Of a stretch of 64,000 bases of DNA, positions 53,283 through 61,459 are shown piece after piece (the stretch's first letter is position 1; each line of letters opens with the position of its first letter). A model generated the notes under the pieces. The model had not been told where the DNA came from, searched no databases, and worked only from the letters and a program-made list of their open reading frames with translations. The translations under genes and the position numbers were made by a program. Source of the DNA: Flavobacterium laiguense (GTDB taxonomy: Bacteria > Bacteroidota > Bacteroidia > Flavobacteriales > Flavobacteriaceae); the NCBI RefSeq assembly GCF_003097655.1, contig NZ_QCZH01000001.1:558001-622000 (forward strand). The letters are read 5' to 3'.

Positions 53283-53942
53283 TTAATTGAGGGTAATTGT
53301 ATTTTCTATTTTTTCGTTTCCATTAATCACATTGATCACAGAACCGTTTAGTTTGATGGCTTTATTGCTTTTGGAGGGGGTTGCTTTTTTGTTTGAAAAC
53401 GATTTTATAGTCGAATCGAATTTATAAACCGAAGTGTATTTTGCGTTTTCAAAAACTTCTTTGTCCGTTTTTTTTAATTTATCATAAAGTGCTTTTATGG
53501 GTACTTTTTGATTGCGTATGAATTTTTTGTCAGCGAAGGTAAAATAGTCAGTTGTGATCGTTGGATCTATTTTTTTGCTGTTTTTTAGTTTTAAAAAAAC
53601 AGCATTGAGATTGGTTATTTTTTGAAAATCTAAATCGACAGTAAAAATATAATTCGTTAAGTCGATATTCGTTTTTACATTGGAGATTCCTATGGTGTTC
53701 TTTGCCAGTGCTTCTAGCCTTGAAGCTTCATTTTTAATTTCCTCTTTGGAAGGAATGTCATAACCGTTAATTTTTTCCATTTTTAAAACCGAATTGATTT
53801 TAGTTTTGCTTTGGCTAAAATTAATTACAAAATTAAAATGTCCCGATCCGTCGTCTTTCATTTTCACCTCTTCAATGACTTCAAAACAACTTTGAAACAG
53901 AAAGACAAAACAGAGTAAGGGTATGAAATAAATTTTTTTCAT
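53283..53942 (-). CDS. Hypothetical lipoprotein, partner of the DUF4836 gene
   Basis: 219 residues. Lipobox LFQSC with Cys19 and a following FEVIEEVKMKDDGSGHFNF. The rest is a small beta-rich domain with VNTNIDLTNYIFTVDLDF-like segments and a C-terminal IKLNGSVINVINGNEKIENT. Not recognised as a family. The gap to the DUF4836 gene is only 6 bp, so the two should act together at the outer membrane or periplasm. Promoter region lies upstream at 53943-54046. Confidence 0.78.
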   Translation of the reverse strand: MKKIYFIPLLCFVFLFQSCFEVIEEVKMKDDGSGHFNFVINFSQSKTKINSVLKMEKINGYDIPSKEEIKNEASRLEALAKNTIGISNVKTNIDLTNYIFTVDLDFQKITNLNAVFLKLKNSKKIDPTITTDYFTFADKKFIRNQKVPIKALYDKLKKTDKEVFENAKYTSVYKFDSTIKSFSNKKATPSKSNKAIKLNGSVINVINGNEKIENTITLN

Positions 53943-54046
53943 GGTAGGATTTGCAACAAGGTTTTAAGAGTAATACTTGTAGTCAATGGTGTTACAAAGG
54001 AAAGGATAATATTTCTTTTTCAAATTTCTTCAATACGTTTTTTGTT

Positions 54047-55255
54047 CTATTTTTTTGATTTTAATCGTTTTTCTGGAACTTTAAAAGTAAAATTTAGCCA
54101 TAGATAACCCAAAGTTCCGGACAAAAAGGAAGCGATTAGAATGGCGATTTTAGAATAGGTAATGACTGCTTCACCATCTTCTTTGAAAGCTAATAAAGTA
54201 ATGAAAATAGACATGGTAAATCCTATTCCGCCCAGCATTCCTGCGCCCAGTATGTTGTTCCATTTCAGGTCGTTGGGCAATTTGCAAATCCCAATGCTTA
54301 CCGCAAGAAACGAAAACAGCCAAATCCCTAGTGGTTTTCCCACTACAAGGCCTAAGAGAATTCCAAGTGAGTTGTCATGACTCAAACCTTCGTGCCAATC
54401 GGGATTAATAGCGATACAGGTATTGGCGACAGCAAATAAAGGAAGAATGAAAAAGGCTACCGGATGGTGCAAGATATGTTGTAAACGGTACGAAGCCGTA
54501 TTTTTTCCGCCATCTCCAAACGGAATGACAAATGCCAATAGTACACCTGTTATAGTTGCATGCACGCCAGAATTCAACATGAAATACCACATAAAAGCGC
54601 CTCCAATTAAGTAAGGCGCCAGATGATGCACTTTGCGTCTGTTCAGGATAAATAAGAAGCCCATAATAGAGAAAGCAATCAGTAGATTATCAAAAGCGAT
54701 GGTCTTAGTGTAAAAAATGGCGATGACCAGAATAGCACCCAAATCATCAATAACGGCCAAGGCAGTCAAAAATATTTTTAGAGAAGATGGAATTCGATTG
54801 CCCAATAAGGATAAAACCCCAATAGCAAAAGCTATATCTGTTGCCATAGGGATTCCTGCTCCGTTTTGAGTTGCCGTTCCGTAATTCAGCACAAGAAAAA
54901 GACCCGCTGGCACTAGCATTCCGCCCAAGGCTCCAAAAATGGGAAGAATGGCATTTTTGATATTGGCCAACTCGCCACGATATATTTCGCGTTCTAATTC
55001 TAAACCAATGAGTAAAAAGAAAATGGTCATTAACCCATCATTGATCCAATGCGTGATGGAATGATGCCCGACTTCGGTATTCCAAAAAGCAATATAATCT
55101 GCTTGAATTACTGAATTAGCGAGTAATAAAGAAACTACCGTTACAAAAAGGAGCAATAGTCCACCCGCTTTTTCGCTTTGAAAAAAGGCAGAAAATGTTT
55201 TGGTTAATCTCATCTCTAGGGTTGGTTTTAATATGGAAAGCGCTAATTTAAGCAT
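54047..55255 (-). CDS. nhaA: Na+/H+ antiporter NhaA
   Basis: 402 residues (or 388 from ATG 55213; the opening RLTKTFSAFFQSEKAGGLLLL favours the shorter form). Twelve membrane helices. The ion site AVIDDLGAIL carries the paired Asp (DD) and GIPMATDIAFAIGVLSLLG contains the Thr-Asp of helix IV. Electrogenic Na+/H+ exchange for pH and sodium homeostasis. Divergent to the 2-hydroxyacid dehydrogenase gene, with a 79-bp shared promoter region. Confidence 0.96.
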   Translation of the reverse strand: MLKLALSILKPTLEMRLTKTFSAFFQSEKAGGLLLLFVTVVSLLLANSVIQADYIAFWNTEVGHHSITHWINDGLMTIFFLLIGLELEREIYRGELANIKNAILPIFGALGGMLVPAGLFLVLNYGTATQNGAGIPMATDIAFAIGVLSLLGNRIPSSLKIFLTALAVIDDLGAILVIAIFYTKTIAFDNLLIAFSIMGFLFILNRRKVHHLAPYLIGGAFMWYFMLNSGVHATITGVLLAFVIPFGDGGKNTASYRLQHILHHPVAFFILPLFAVANTCIAINPDWHEGLSHDNSLGILLGLVVGKPLGIWLFSFLAVSIGICKLPNDLKWNNILGAGMLGGIGFTMSIFITLLAFKEDGEAVITYSKIAILIASFLSGTLGYLWLNFTFKVPEKRLKSKK

Positions 55256-55334
55256 TGTAGGTTAATTATTCGGGGTTAAAACCATAAACCATGTTTTTTT
55301 ATTTAATTTTGAGTCTAAAATCAAGAACATTTTT

Positions 55335-56285
55335 ATGGATATCAAAATCCTTCATATTGACAGTAATCATCCCTTACTTTGGGAACAATTACAACAGGCC
55401 GGTTTTGTAAATCACGCTGATTTTAAGTCGACCAAACAAGAAATTGAAGCCAAAATTCAAGACTATCAGGGAATTGTAATTCGAAGCCGATTCAAAATAG
55501 ACCAGCAGTTTTTGGACAAAGCCACCAATTTGCAGTTCATAGCCCGAGTAGGAGCGGGCTTAGAAAGTGTCGATTGCGAGTATGCTACATCCAAGAATAT
55601 TGCATTGATTGCCGCACCCGAAGGGAATTGTAATGCGGTAGCCGAGCATACTTTGGGAATGATTTTGTCGCTTTTTAATAAATTGAACATTGCTGATAGC
55701 GAGATTCGATCTGGTGAATGGAACAGAGAAAAAAATCGAGGATACGAACTAGATGGTAAAACGGTTGGGATTATAGGGTATGGGAATATGGGAAAATCTT
55801 TTGCAAAAAAACTCCGTGGTTTTGAAGTAGAAGTGTTGTGTTACGATATTAAAGAAAATGTGGGTGATGCCAACGCAAAGCAAGTTTCATTGCAAGAATT
55901 ACAGCAAAAAACAGACGTCTTGAGTCTGCACATTCCGTGGACACCCGAAACCGACAAGATGGTGAATTCGGATTTTATTAATGCTTTCGCAAAAGATATT
56001 TGGATTATCAATACTTCTAGAGGGAAAAACATAGTAACAGCCGATTTGGTTACCGCCATGCAATCCGGAAAAGTTCTTGGAGCAGGTTTAGATGTTTTAG
56101 AATACGAGAAATTATCGTTTGAAACATTATTTCAAGATAAAAACACTCCTGAGGCCTTTCAGTATTTATTGGATGGTCGAAAAGTGATTCTTACCCCGCA
56201 TATTGCAGGATGGACGTACGAAAGTCATGAAAAATTGGCTCAAGTGATTGTTGATAAGATAAAAGCGTTGTACGGTAAAAGTTAA
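55335..56285 (+). CDS. D-isomer-specific 2-hydroxyacid dehydrogenase (SerA-like)
   Basis: 316 residues. NAD-binding GKTVGIIGYGNMGKSFAKKL (GxGxxG), catalytic Arg in IINTSRGKNI, Glu in GLDVLEYEKL, His in LTPHIAGWTYES. The family includes phosphoglycerate dehydrogenase and others; substrate cannot be settled here because the C-terminal ACT domain of SerA is absent. Monocistronic. Confidence 0.92.
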   Translation: MDIKILHIDSNHPLLWEQLQQAGFVNHADFKSTKQEIEAKIQDYQGIVIRSRFKIDQQFLDKATNLQFIARVGAGLESVDCEYATSKNIALIAAPEGNCNAVAEHTLGMILSLFNKLNIADSEIRSGEWNREKNRGYELDGKTVGIIGYGNMGKSFAKKLRGFEVEVLCYDIKENVGDANAKQVSLQELQQKTDVLSLHIPWTPETDKMVNSDFINAFAKDIWIINTSRGKNIVTADLVTAMQSGKVLGAGLDVLEYEKLSFETLFQDKNTPEAFQYLLDGRKVILTPHIAGWTYESHEKLAQVIVDKIKALYGKS

Positions 56286-56376
56286 TTTGTGAGATTTTAA
56301 GGGTCTAATAATAGGGTTTTGTATTATTTTTTCTAATTTAGACCCATTATTAACTAACCAAAATTAATTATCTACT

Positions 56377-56655
56377 ATGGAGAATACAAAACAAGAAGCC
56401 TGGAATACACCACAACCAATTCGTCAAGAAAACAAAAAAGTCTTGGCGGGAGTTTTAGCATTGATTTTTCCGTACTTTGGGATTCATAAATTTATTTTGG
56501 GGTATACGCAAGAAGGAATAATTCAAATTATTGTAAGTATAGTTACTTGTGGGTTAGGAAGTGTTATAGGTTTCGTAGAAGGGATCATTTATTTAACCAA
56601 ATCCGATGAAGAATTTTATCAAACCTATCAGGTTGGCAAGAAAGGTTGGTTTTAG
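56377..56655 (+). CDS. TM2 domain protein
   Basis: 92 residues. Gln/Pro-rich polar N-terminus (QEAWNTPQPIRQEN), then the TM2 motif: KVLAGVLALIFPYFGIHKFILG-type first helix and IIQIIVSIVTCGLGSVIGFVEGIIYL second helix joined by a short Gly/Tyr loop. Ends GKKGWF. TM2 proteins are membrane-embedded with unknown roles. The DUF2752 gene follows 24 bp later, probably the same operon. Confidence 0.9.
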   Translation: MENTKQEAWNTPQPIRQENKKVLAGVLALIFPYFGIHKFILGYTQEGIIQIIVSIVTCGLGSVIGFVEGIIYLTKSDEEFYQTYQVGKKGWF

Positions 56656-56679
56656 AACGTTGAAATCTGAATAAAGGCA

Positions 56680-57117
56680 ATGAAACGAGAACGAAAAATA
56701 ATCGGAATTATAGGAGCTGTATTGGTTCTTATAATTCCGTTTTTTTTAATGCTGCACAATCAAAATAATCATCTTGAAACCGATCAGTCTTTATGCCCTT
56801 TCAAAATGCTTACCGGTTTCCCTTGTCCGGGTTGTGGAATCACAAAGTCATTGGTGTATTTTTATGAAGGGGATCTCTACAAAAGCTTGTATTATCATAT
56901 TTTAGGGCCTTTTGTGGTTCTTTTTTGTGTGTTAACTATTGTTTTGTTACTCACTGAACTAATGACCAAAAAAGAATATTTAAACGGGTTGGTTTACAGT
57001 AAAAAACTAGCCTATGCTCTAGCTTGTTTTCTGATTTTCTATCAAATAGTTAGAATAACCTATTTCGTAGAAAACAATACGTATGATTCCATTTTAAAAG
57101 AATCCATTTGGAAATAG
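56680..57117 (+). CDS. DUF2752 membrane protein
   Basis: 145 residues. N-terminal helix IGAVLVLIIPFFLML, then the DUF2752 hallmark SLCPFKMLTGFPCPGCGITKSLVYF with CPxxxxxxxxPCPGCG, and two further membrane helices. DUF2752 proteins are small inner-membrane proteins of unknown role. Directly downstream of the TM2 gene; a GAAA-loop terminator follows. Confidence 0.9.
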   Translation: MKRERKIIGIIGAVLVLIIPFFLMLHNQNNHLETDQSLCPFKMLTGFPCPGCGITKSLVYFYEGDLYKSLYYHILGPFVVLFCVLTIVLLLTELMTKKEYLNGLVYSKKLAYALACFLIFYQIVRITYFVENNTYDSILKESIWK

Positions 57118-57121
57118 GCAT

Positions 57122-57147
57122 AAAAAAATCCCGAAAGGGATTTTTTT
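57122..57147. terminator. Bidirectional terminator with GAAA loop
   Basis: Stem AAAAAAATCCC / GGGATTTTTTT closed by the tetraloop GAAA, between convergent genes. Confidence 0.9.
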
Positions 57148-57215
57148 ATAATTATAAATGCATACTCTATATTCTTCACTCTGTTTTCTGAAATCTAAAT
57201 TCTCTAGTTTTCCAT

Positions 57216-59018
57216 CTACTCTTCCTTGTCATTCAATTTCCGTTCCAATTCGGCTTGGTATTCTTCCATAACGGGTTTCATGGTGCTTTCCGGAATATCG
57301 GCTATTCTTAGGTAAATAAGTCCGTCAATAGCGTTGTTGAATAATGGATCTACATTAAAAGCAACTAAACGAGCATTTTGTTTGATGTATTTTTTGATTA
57401 AAACGGGTAGTCGTAAAACGCCAGGCTCTAGTTCATCAATGATTTTATCAAATTTATTTAAATCGGCTTCGGTTTCATTAAAAACGAAATCTTTGTCTGC
57501 GTCTTTTAATTTGACTTTAAATTCTTTTTTCGGGTGAATGTACTGCGCAATATACGGATCGTAATAGTGTGATTTCATGAACTCAATCATCAATGATTTC
57601 GAGAAATCTGAAAATTGATTACTGATACTCACACCGCCCAATAAAAATTTATGCTCCGGATAATGTAAGGTCGTATGAATAATTCCACGCCATAGCAAGA
57701 ACAACGGCATCGGTTTTTGTTGGTAATCCTTGATGATGAATGCTCTACCCATTTCGATGGATTTGTGCATCATGTCATGTAATTCGGGTTCAAAACGGAA
57801 AAGTCCATTTAGATAAAAACCGTCCATGCCATATTTAGGGTAGATTTCGCAACCCAATCCCATGCGATAGGCTCCGGCAATTTTTTTAGCTTCATCATCC
57901 CATAGAAAAAGATGACGGTAATATTTGTCGTATTTGTCTAAATCAATCGATTCGTTGGTGCCTTCACCGACTTCTCTAAAAGTGATTTCTCTTAATCGAC
58001 CAATTTCATGAAGGATGTTTGGAATATTTTTTGCCTCAGCAAAAAACACTTCGTAATTTTTACTCTGCAATAATCGACAGTCGGTGGCTCTCAAAGATTC
58101 CACTTCGGTTATCATTTTTTCGGTATTGGCAGGAGTGACAATCTTTTTAGGGCTTTTGGGAGGTTTTAAGCTAGCGGTATTCAAAAAATTATTCTCTTTT
58201 TCAAAAGGATTCGCCAGCATATAGGTTTTCTTTCTCAAGAATTCCGTGTATTCTTCAATTGTTTTGTGTTCGTTTTGTTCGGCAACCGAAATAGGTTTCC
58301 CAACACGTACTTTGATAATGCGATCTTTCTGTGTCAATAATTCAGATGGCAGTTTTGCCGTTCTTAGCGTGTCGTTTATTTTAGATAAAAAATAAAACAA
58401 ACGACTGTTCTTGGCATGAAAATAAATAGGAACTACAGGAACCTGTGCTTTTCGAATCACTTTTATAGCACCTTCTTCCCAAGCCTTATCAACCACTAAT
58501 TTTCCATCTTTATAAGTAGAAACTTCACCAGCCGGGAACATTCCCAATGGTTTTCCGTCTCTAAGATGACGTAATGTTTCCTTAATTCCTACCACGCTGG
58601 ACTTGGCGTCTTTATGGTTTTCAAAAGGATTCACCGGCATGATATACGGTTTCATCGGGTCAATACGATGCAGTAAAAAATTGGCGATGATTTTGAAATT
58701 AGGCTCTCTTTCCAGCATTAATTTCAACAACAAAATCCCATCAATTCCTCCCAGCGGATGATTCGAAATAGTAATGTAAGCGCCGTCTTTTGGCAAACGT
58801 TTAAAATCTTCTTCTGGAATCTCAAACTTAATTTGGAATTCATCTAATATGGCGTTTAGGAACGGTAACTCTTTCAAGTGCTTATTCCTGTCGTATATTT
58901 TGTTTAATGTCGATATCTTCAAAACTTTCATCAACAACCAACCCGAAAAAGTACCGAAAACTCCGTACTTGTCCGTATTTATTGTCTTTGCAACTTCTTT
59001 CGCGGTAACTAAACCCAT
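57216..59018 (-). CDS. olsF: Fused PlsC-type acyltransferase and OlsB-like GNAT acyltransferase (OlsF-like)
   Basis: 600 residues. N-terminal half (~70-260): lysophospholipid-acyltransferase fold with YITISNHPLGGIDGILLL (NHxxxxD) and FPAGEVSTYKD. C-terminal half (~310-560): OlsB/hemolysin-type N-acyltransferase with RLREITFREVGEG and LFLWDDEAKKIAGAYRMGLG. OlsF of Flavobacterium johnsoniae and Serratia is described as a bifunctional enzyme that makes ornithine lipids; this protein has the same fusion. Symbol is by analogy. Cytosolic face of the inner membrane. Monocistronic. Confidence 0.88.
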   Translation of the reverse strand: MGLVTAKEVAKTINTDKYGVFGTFSGWLLMKVLKISTLNKIYDRNKHLKELPFLNAILDEFQIKFEIPEEDFKRLPKDGAYITISNHPLGGIDGILLLKLMLEREPNFKIIANFLLHRIDPMKPYIMPVNPFENHKDAKSSVVGIKETLRHLRDGKPLGMFPAGEVSTYKDGKLVVDKAWEEGAIKVIRKAQVPVVPIYFHAKNSRLFYFLSKINDTLRTAKLPSELLTQKDRIIKVRVGKPISVAEQNEHKTIEEYTEFLRKKTYMLANPFEKENNFLNTASLKPPKSPKKIVTPANTEKMITEVESLRATDCRLLQSKNYEVFFAEAKNIPNILHEIGRLREITFREVGEGTNESIDLDKYDKYYRHLFLWDDEAKKIAGAYRMGLGCEIYPKYGMDGFYLNGLFRFEPELHDMMHKSIEMGRAFIIKDYQQKPMPLFLLWRGIIHTTLHYPEHKFLLGGVSISNQFSDFSKSLMIEFMKSHYYDPYIAQYIHPKKEFKVKLKDADKDFVFNETEADLNKFDKIIDELEPGVLRLPVLIKKYIKQNARLVAFNVDPLFNNAIDGLIYLRIADIPESTMKPVMEEYQAELERKLNDKEE

Positions 59019-59217
59019 TTATTTTTTCTTTTTGAGCTAATCACAAAGATAGCAAAATACTCCATTTTTTATGGTTTTTTTTTGAATCATTCTTTCTGTT
59101 TTTTACTACTTTTGGATTCCACATGAAAAATAATTATCCGAAGTTTTGATAAAAAACAGATTTTTAAGGATCTATTGCTGTCAAAATTTATTTCGGATAT
59201 AACCCAAAAAGCATACA

Positions 59218-59979
59218 ATGAAAATAATATCGTACAACGTAAACGGAATTCGAGCTGCCATCACAAAAGGATTTATTGAATGGTTACAACAAGCCAATCC
59301 AGATGTAATTTGTTTGCAGGAAATCAAAGCCACCGAAGAACAAATCCCAGTTGCAGACATTACCGCAGCCGGCTATCCCTATCAATATTATTATCCAGCC
59401 ACCAAAAAAGGGTACAGCGGTGTTGCTATTCTTTCCAAAATAAAACCCAACAATGTGGTGTACGGTACCGGAATTCAACACATGGATTTTGAAGGTAGAA
59501 ACCTTCGTGCCGATTTTGATGACTGCTCCGTAATGAGTTTGTACTTGCCATCGGGAACTAATATTGAGCGATTAGACCATAAATTTATGTTTATGGATGA
59601 TTTTCAAAACTACATCGATGAACTCAAAAAAGAGATTCCTAATTTAATTATTTGTGGGGATTATAACATTTGCCACGAGGCTATCGATATCCATGATCCT
59701 ATTCGAAACAAAAACACATCAGGCTTTTTACCCGAAGAAAGAGCTTGGTTGGATAAATTTATGAAATCCGGTTTTGTAGATAGTTTTCGCCATTTCAACA
59801 GCGAACCACACCAGTATTCGTGGTGGAGTTATCGCGCTGGAGCACGAGGGAATAACAAAGGTTGGCGCATCGATTACAATTTGGTGAGCGACTCCTTAAA
59901 ACATAAACTCAAAAGAGCCGTTATATTGCCGGATGCCATGCATTCCGATCATTGTCCTGTTTTGGTCGAAATAGACTAG
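59218..59979 (+). CDS. xth: Exodeoxyribonuclease III / AP endonuclease
   Basis: 253 residues. EEP fold: MKIISYNVNGIRAAITKGF, DVICLQEIKATEEQ (metal-binding Glu), YSGVAILSKIKP, LIICGDYNICHEAIDIHDP, RAWLDKFMKSGFVDSFR, GWRIDYNLVSD and HSDHCPVLVEID (catalytic Asp-His). Cuts at abasic sites and degrades 3' ends of duplex DNA. Single gene; followed by two repeat families and a hairpin in the 344-bp gap. Confidence 0.96.
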   Translation: MKIISYNVNGIRAAITKGFIEWLQQANPDVICLQEIKATEEQIPVADITAAGYPYQYYYPATKKGYSGVAILSKIKPNNVVYGTGIQHMDFEGRNLRADFDDCSVMSLYLPSGTNIERLDHKFMFMDDFQNYIDELKKEIPNLIICGDYNICHEAIDIHDPIRNKNTSGFLPEERAWLDKFMKSGFVDSFRHFNSEPHQYSWWSYRAGARGNNKGWRIDYNLVSDSLKHKLKRAVILPDAMHSDHCPVLVEID

Positions 59980-59981
59980 GG

Positions 59982-60016
59982 AATATCAATTTCAATGGCA
60001 ATTTCAATAGCAATTG
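59982..60016 (+). repeat. 12-bp tandem repeat after xth
   Basis: CAATTTCAATGG CAATTTCAATAG CAATTGG, same family as 31332-31367 upstream of ssb. Confidence 0.6.
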
Positions 60017-60039
60017 GAAAAATAAAACAAAAATTTTAA

Positions 60040-60127
60040 GGAGCTAATCCAGCTATCATTCCAATCTTTTTTTAGGCTAAGAAAAATAGCCTAAAAAAAG
60101 GATTTTCCCTTCTATCTGGGCTAGGGC
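60040..60127 (+). repeat. Dispersed structured element, copy B
   Basis: GGAGCTAATCCAGCTATC at the left, CAATC, a perfect 13-bp hairpin (TTTTTTTAGGCTA / TAGCCTAAAAAAA), GGATTTTCCCTTCTATC and TGGGCTAGGGCATT at the right. Outer arm CCAG (60049-60052) pairs with CTGG (60116-60119). Confidence 0.75.
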
Positions 60128-60183
60128 ATTCCGTATTTCAATAACGTTTGATTTTTAAACAAGAACAATAAATTTATAATATA

Positions 60184-60281
60184 AAAAAACCACCCCACCC
60201 GTTGGGCACCCCTCCAGAGGAGGGGAATTTGAGCGACTTCCCCTCCTCTGGAGGGGTGTCTGGAAGGCGGGGTGGTTTTTA
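60184..60281. repeat. Long GC-rich perfect hairpin
   Basis: Outer arms AAAAACCACCCC (60185-60196) / GGGGTGGTTTTT (60269-60280), inner perfect 21-bp arms at 60207-60227 (CACCCCTCCAGAGGAGGGGA) and 60238-60258. It is much more GC-rich than its surroundings. Likely a dispersed Bacteroidota palindrome that may also end xth transcripts. Confidence 0.8.
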
Positions 60282-60323
60282 GACTTTCAAAATAAAAACT
60301 AAAATAAACTAAATTAAACTAAA

Positions 60324-61262
60324 ATGATAAAAAAAATTTCCATCGGACTTTTAATTCTGGCACTGTCCACTTCTTGTGTTTCTAAGAAAATCTACAATGA
60401 TTTAGAGACCAAATTTGCTGATTTAAAAAAGGAAAACAGAACTATTTCTGATGAAAACGCAGCTTTATTAGCTTCCAAAAAACAATTAGAATCAGAGAAA
60501 GCCGCTTTGCAAACCAATCTGGATGATGTCAATACCAACTTGGCCAAAGTGCAAGCGGATTATGCTGCCGCAAAAGACAAAATGAAAATTATGCAAGATT
60601 CGTACGCTGCTTTAGAGAAAAACAGCAATGAATCCTTGGAAGCCAACATGAAAAAGAACCGTGAATTATTGGCTCAACTGGATGCAAAAGCAAAAGCATT
60701 GGCATTAGAACAAGAAAAATTAAATGCAAGCAGCCAACGTTTAAAAGAGCTGGAGGATTTAATCGCTGCCAAAGAAGCCAGCATGAAAAAACTAAAAGAA
60801 ACGCTTTCTAAAGCGTTAAATAGTTTTGAAGGTAAAGGTTTGACCATAGAACAAAAAAACGGAAAAGTATATGTTTCTATGGAGAACAAATTGCTTTTCA
60901 ATTCCGGTAGTTGGGCTGTAGGTTCCGAAGGGAAAAAAGCAGTGGTCGAAGTAGGGAAAGTATTGGGAGACAATCCTGATATTTCGGTATTGATTGAAGG
61001 ACATACTGATAATGACCCGTATGTAGGTTCTGGGACAATTACGGATAACTGGGACCTTTCGACTAAAAGAGCAACGGCTATTGTAACCATTTTGGGTGAA
61101 AACAAAAAGGTAAACAAACAAAACCTTACCGCAGCCGGCAGAAGTGAATACTCTCCATTGGCAAGTAACACTACTGCCGATGGTAAATCTAAAAACCGCA
61201 GAATCGAAATTATTTTGACTCCTAAATTGGACGAAATTTCAAAAATGTTGAATGAGTTTTAG
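60324..61262 (+). CDS. OmpA-family lipoprotein with coiled coil
   Basis: 312 residues. Lipobox LALSTSC with Cys18. Residues ~22-170 are a long Lys/Glu/Ala coiled coil (KIYNDLETKFADLKKENRT and similar heptads), then an OmpA peptidoglycan-binding domain (~185-310: SVLIEGHTDNDPYVGSG, NWDLSTKRATAIVTIL, LTAAGRSEYSPLA, KSKNRRIEIILTP). Anchors outer membrane to peptidoglycan, with the coiled coil spanning the periplasm. Followed by a terminator. Confidence 0.94.
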   Translation: MIKKISIGLLILALSTSCVSKKIYNDLETKFADLKKENRTISDENAALLASKKQLESEKAALQTNLDDVNTNLAKVQADYAAAKDKMKIMQDSYAALEKNSNESLEANMKKNRELLAQLDAKAKALALEQEKLNASSQRLKELEDLIAAKEASMKKLKETLSKALNSFEGKGLTIEQKNGKVYVSMENKLLFNSGSWAVGSEGKKAVVEVGKVLGDNPDISVLIEGHTDNDPYVGSGTITDNWDLSTKRATAIVTILGENKKVNKQNLTAAGRSEYSPLASNTTADGKSKNRRIEIILTPKLDEISKMLNEF

Positions 61263-61319
61263 GAGGAAGAAGCTAAGGTACTGAGATACTATCCCAATAT
61301 TTATCGGGATTAAGTTTAG

Positions 61320-61353
61320 AAAAGGTTTGCGTGTAAACGTCGAACCTTTTTTG
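61320..61353 (+). terminator. Terminator after the OmpA lipoprotein gene
   Basis: AAAAGGTT (61320-61327) / AACCTTTT (61343-61350) with GCGT/ACGT inside the loop and a T-run. Confidence 0.65.
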
Positions 61354-61459
61354 TTAATATTAGACAAAGCCAAACTAAAAACGAAGAACTAATTTTTATC
61401 TTTGCTTTCAAAAAAACTTAGCATTTTAGCCTCTTAGAATCTTAGCCACTTAAAAAAAA

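Noticed and set aside
60674..61171. 165-residue minus-strand ORF
   Set aside because: Antisense shadow of the OmpA lipoprotein gene; Ser/Phe-rich composition with no motif.
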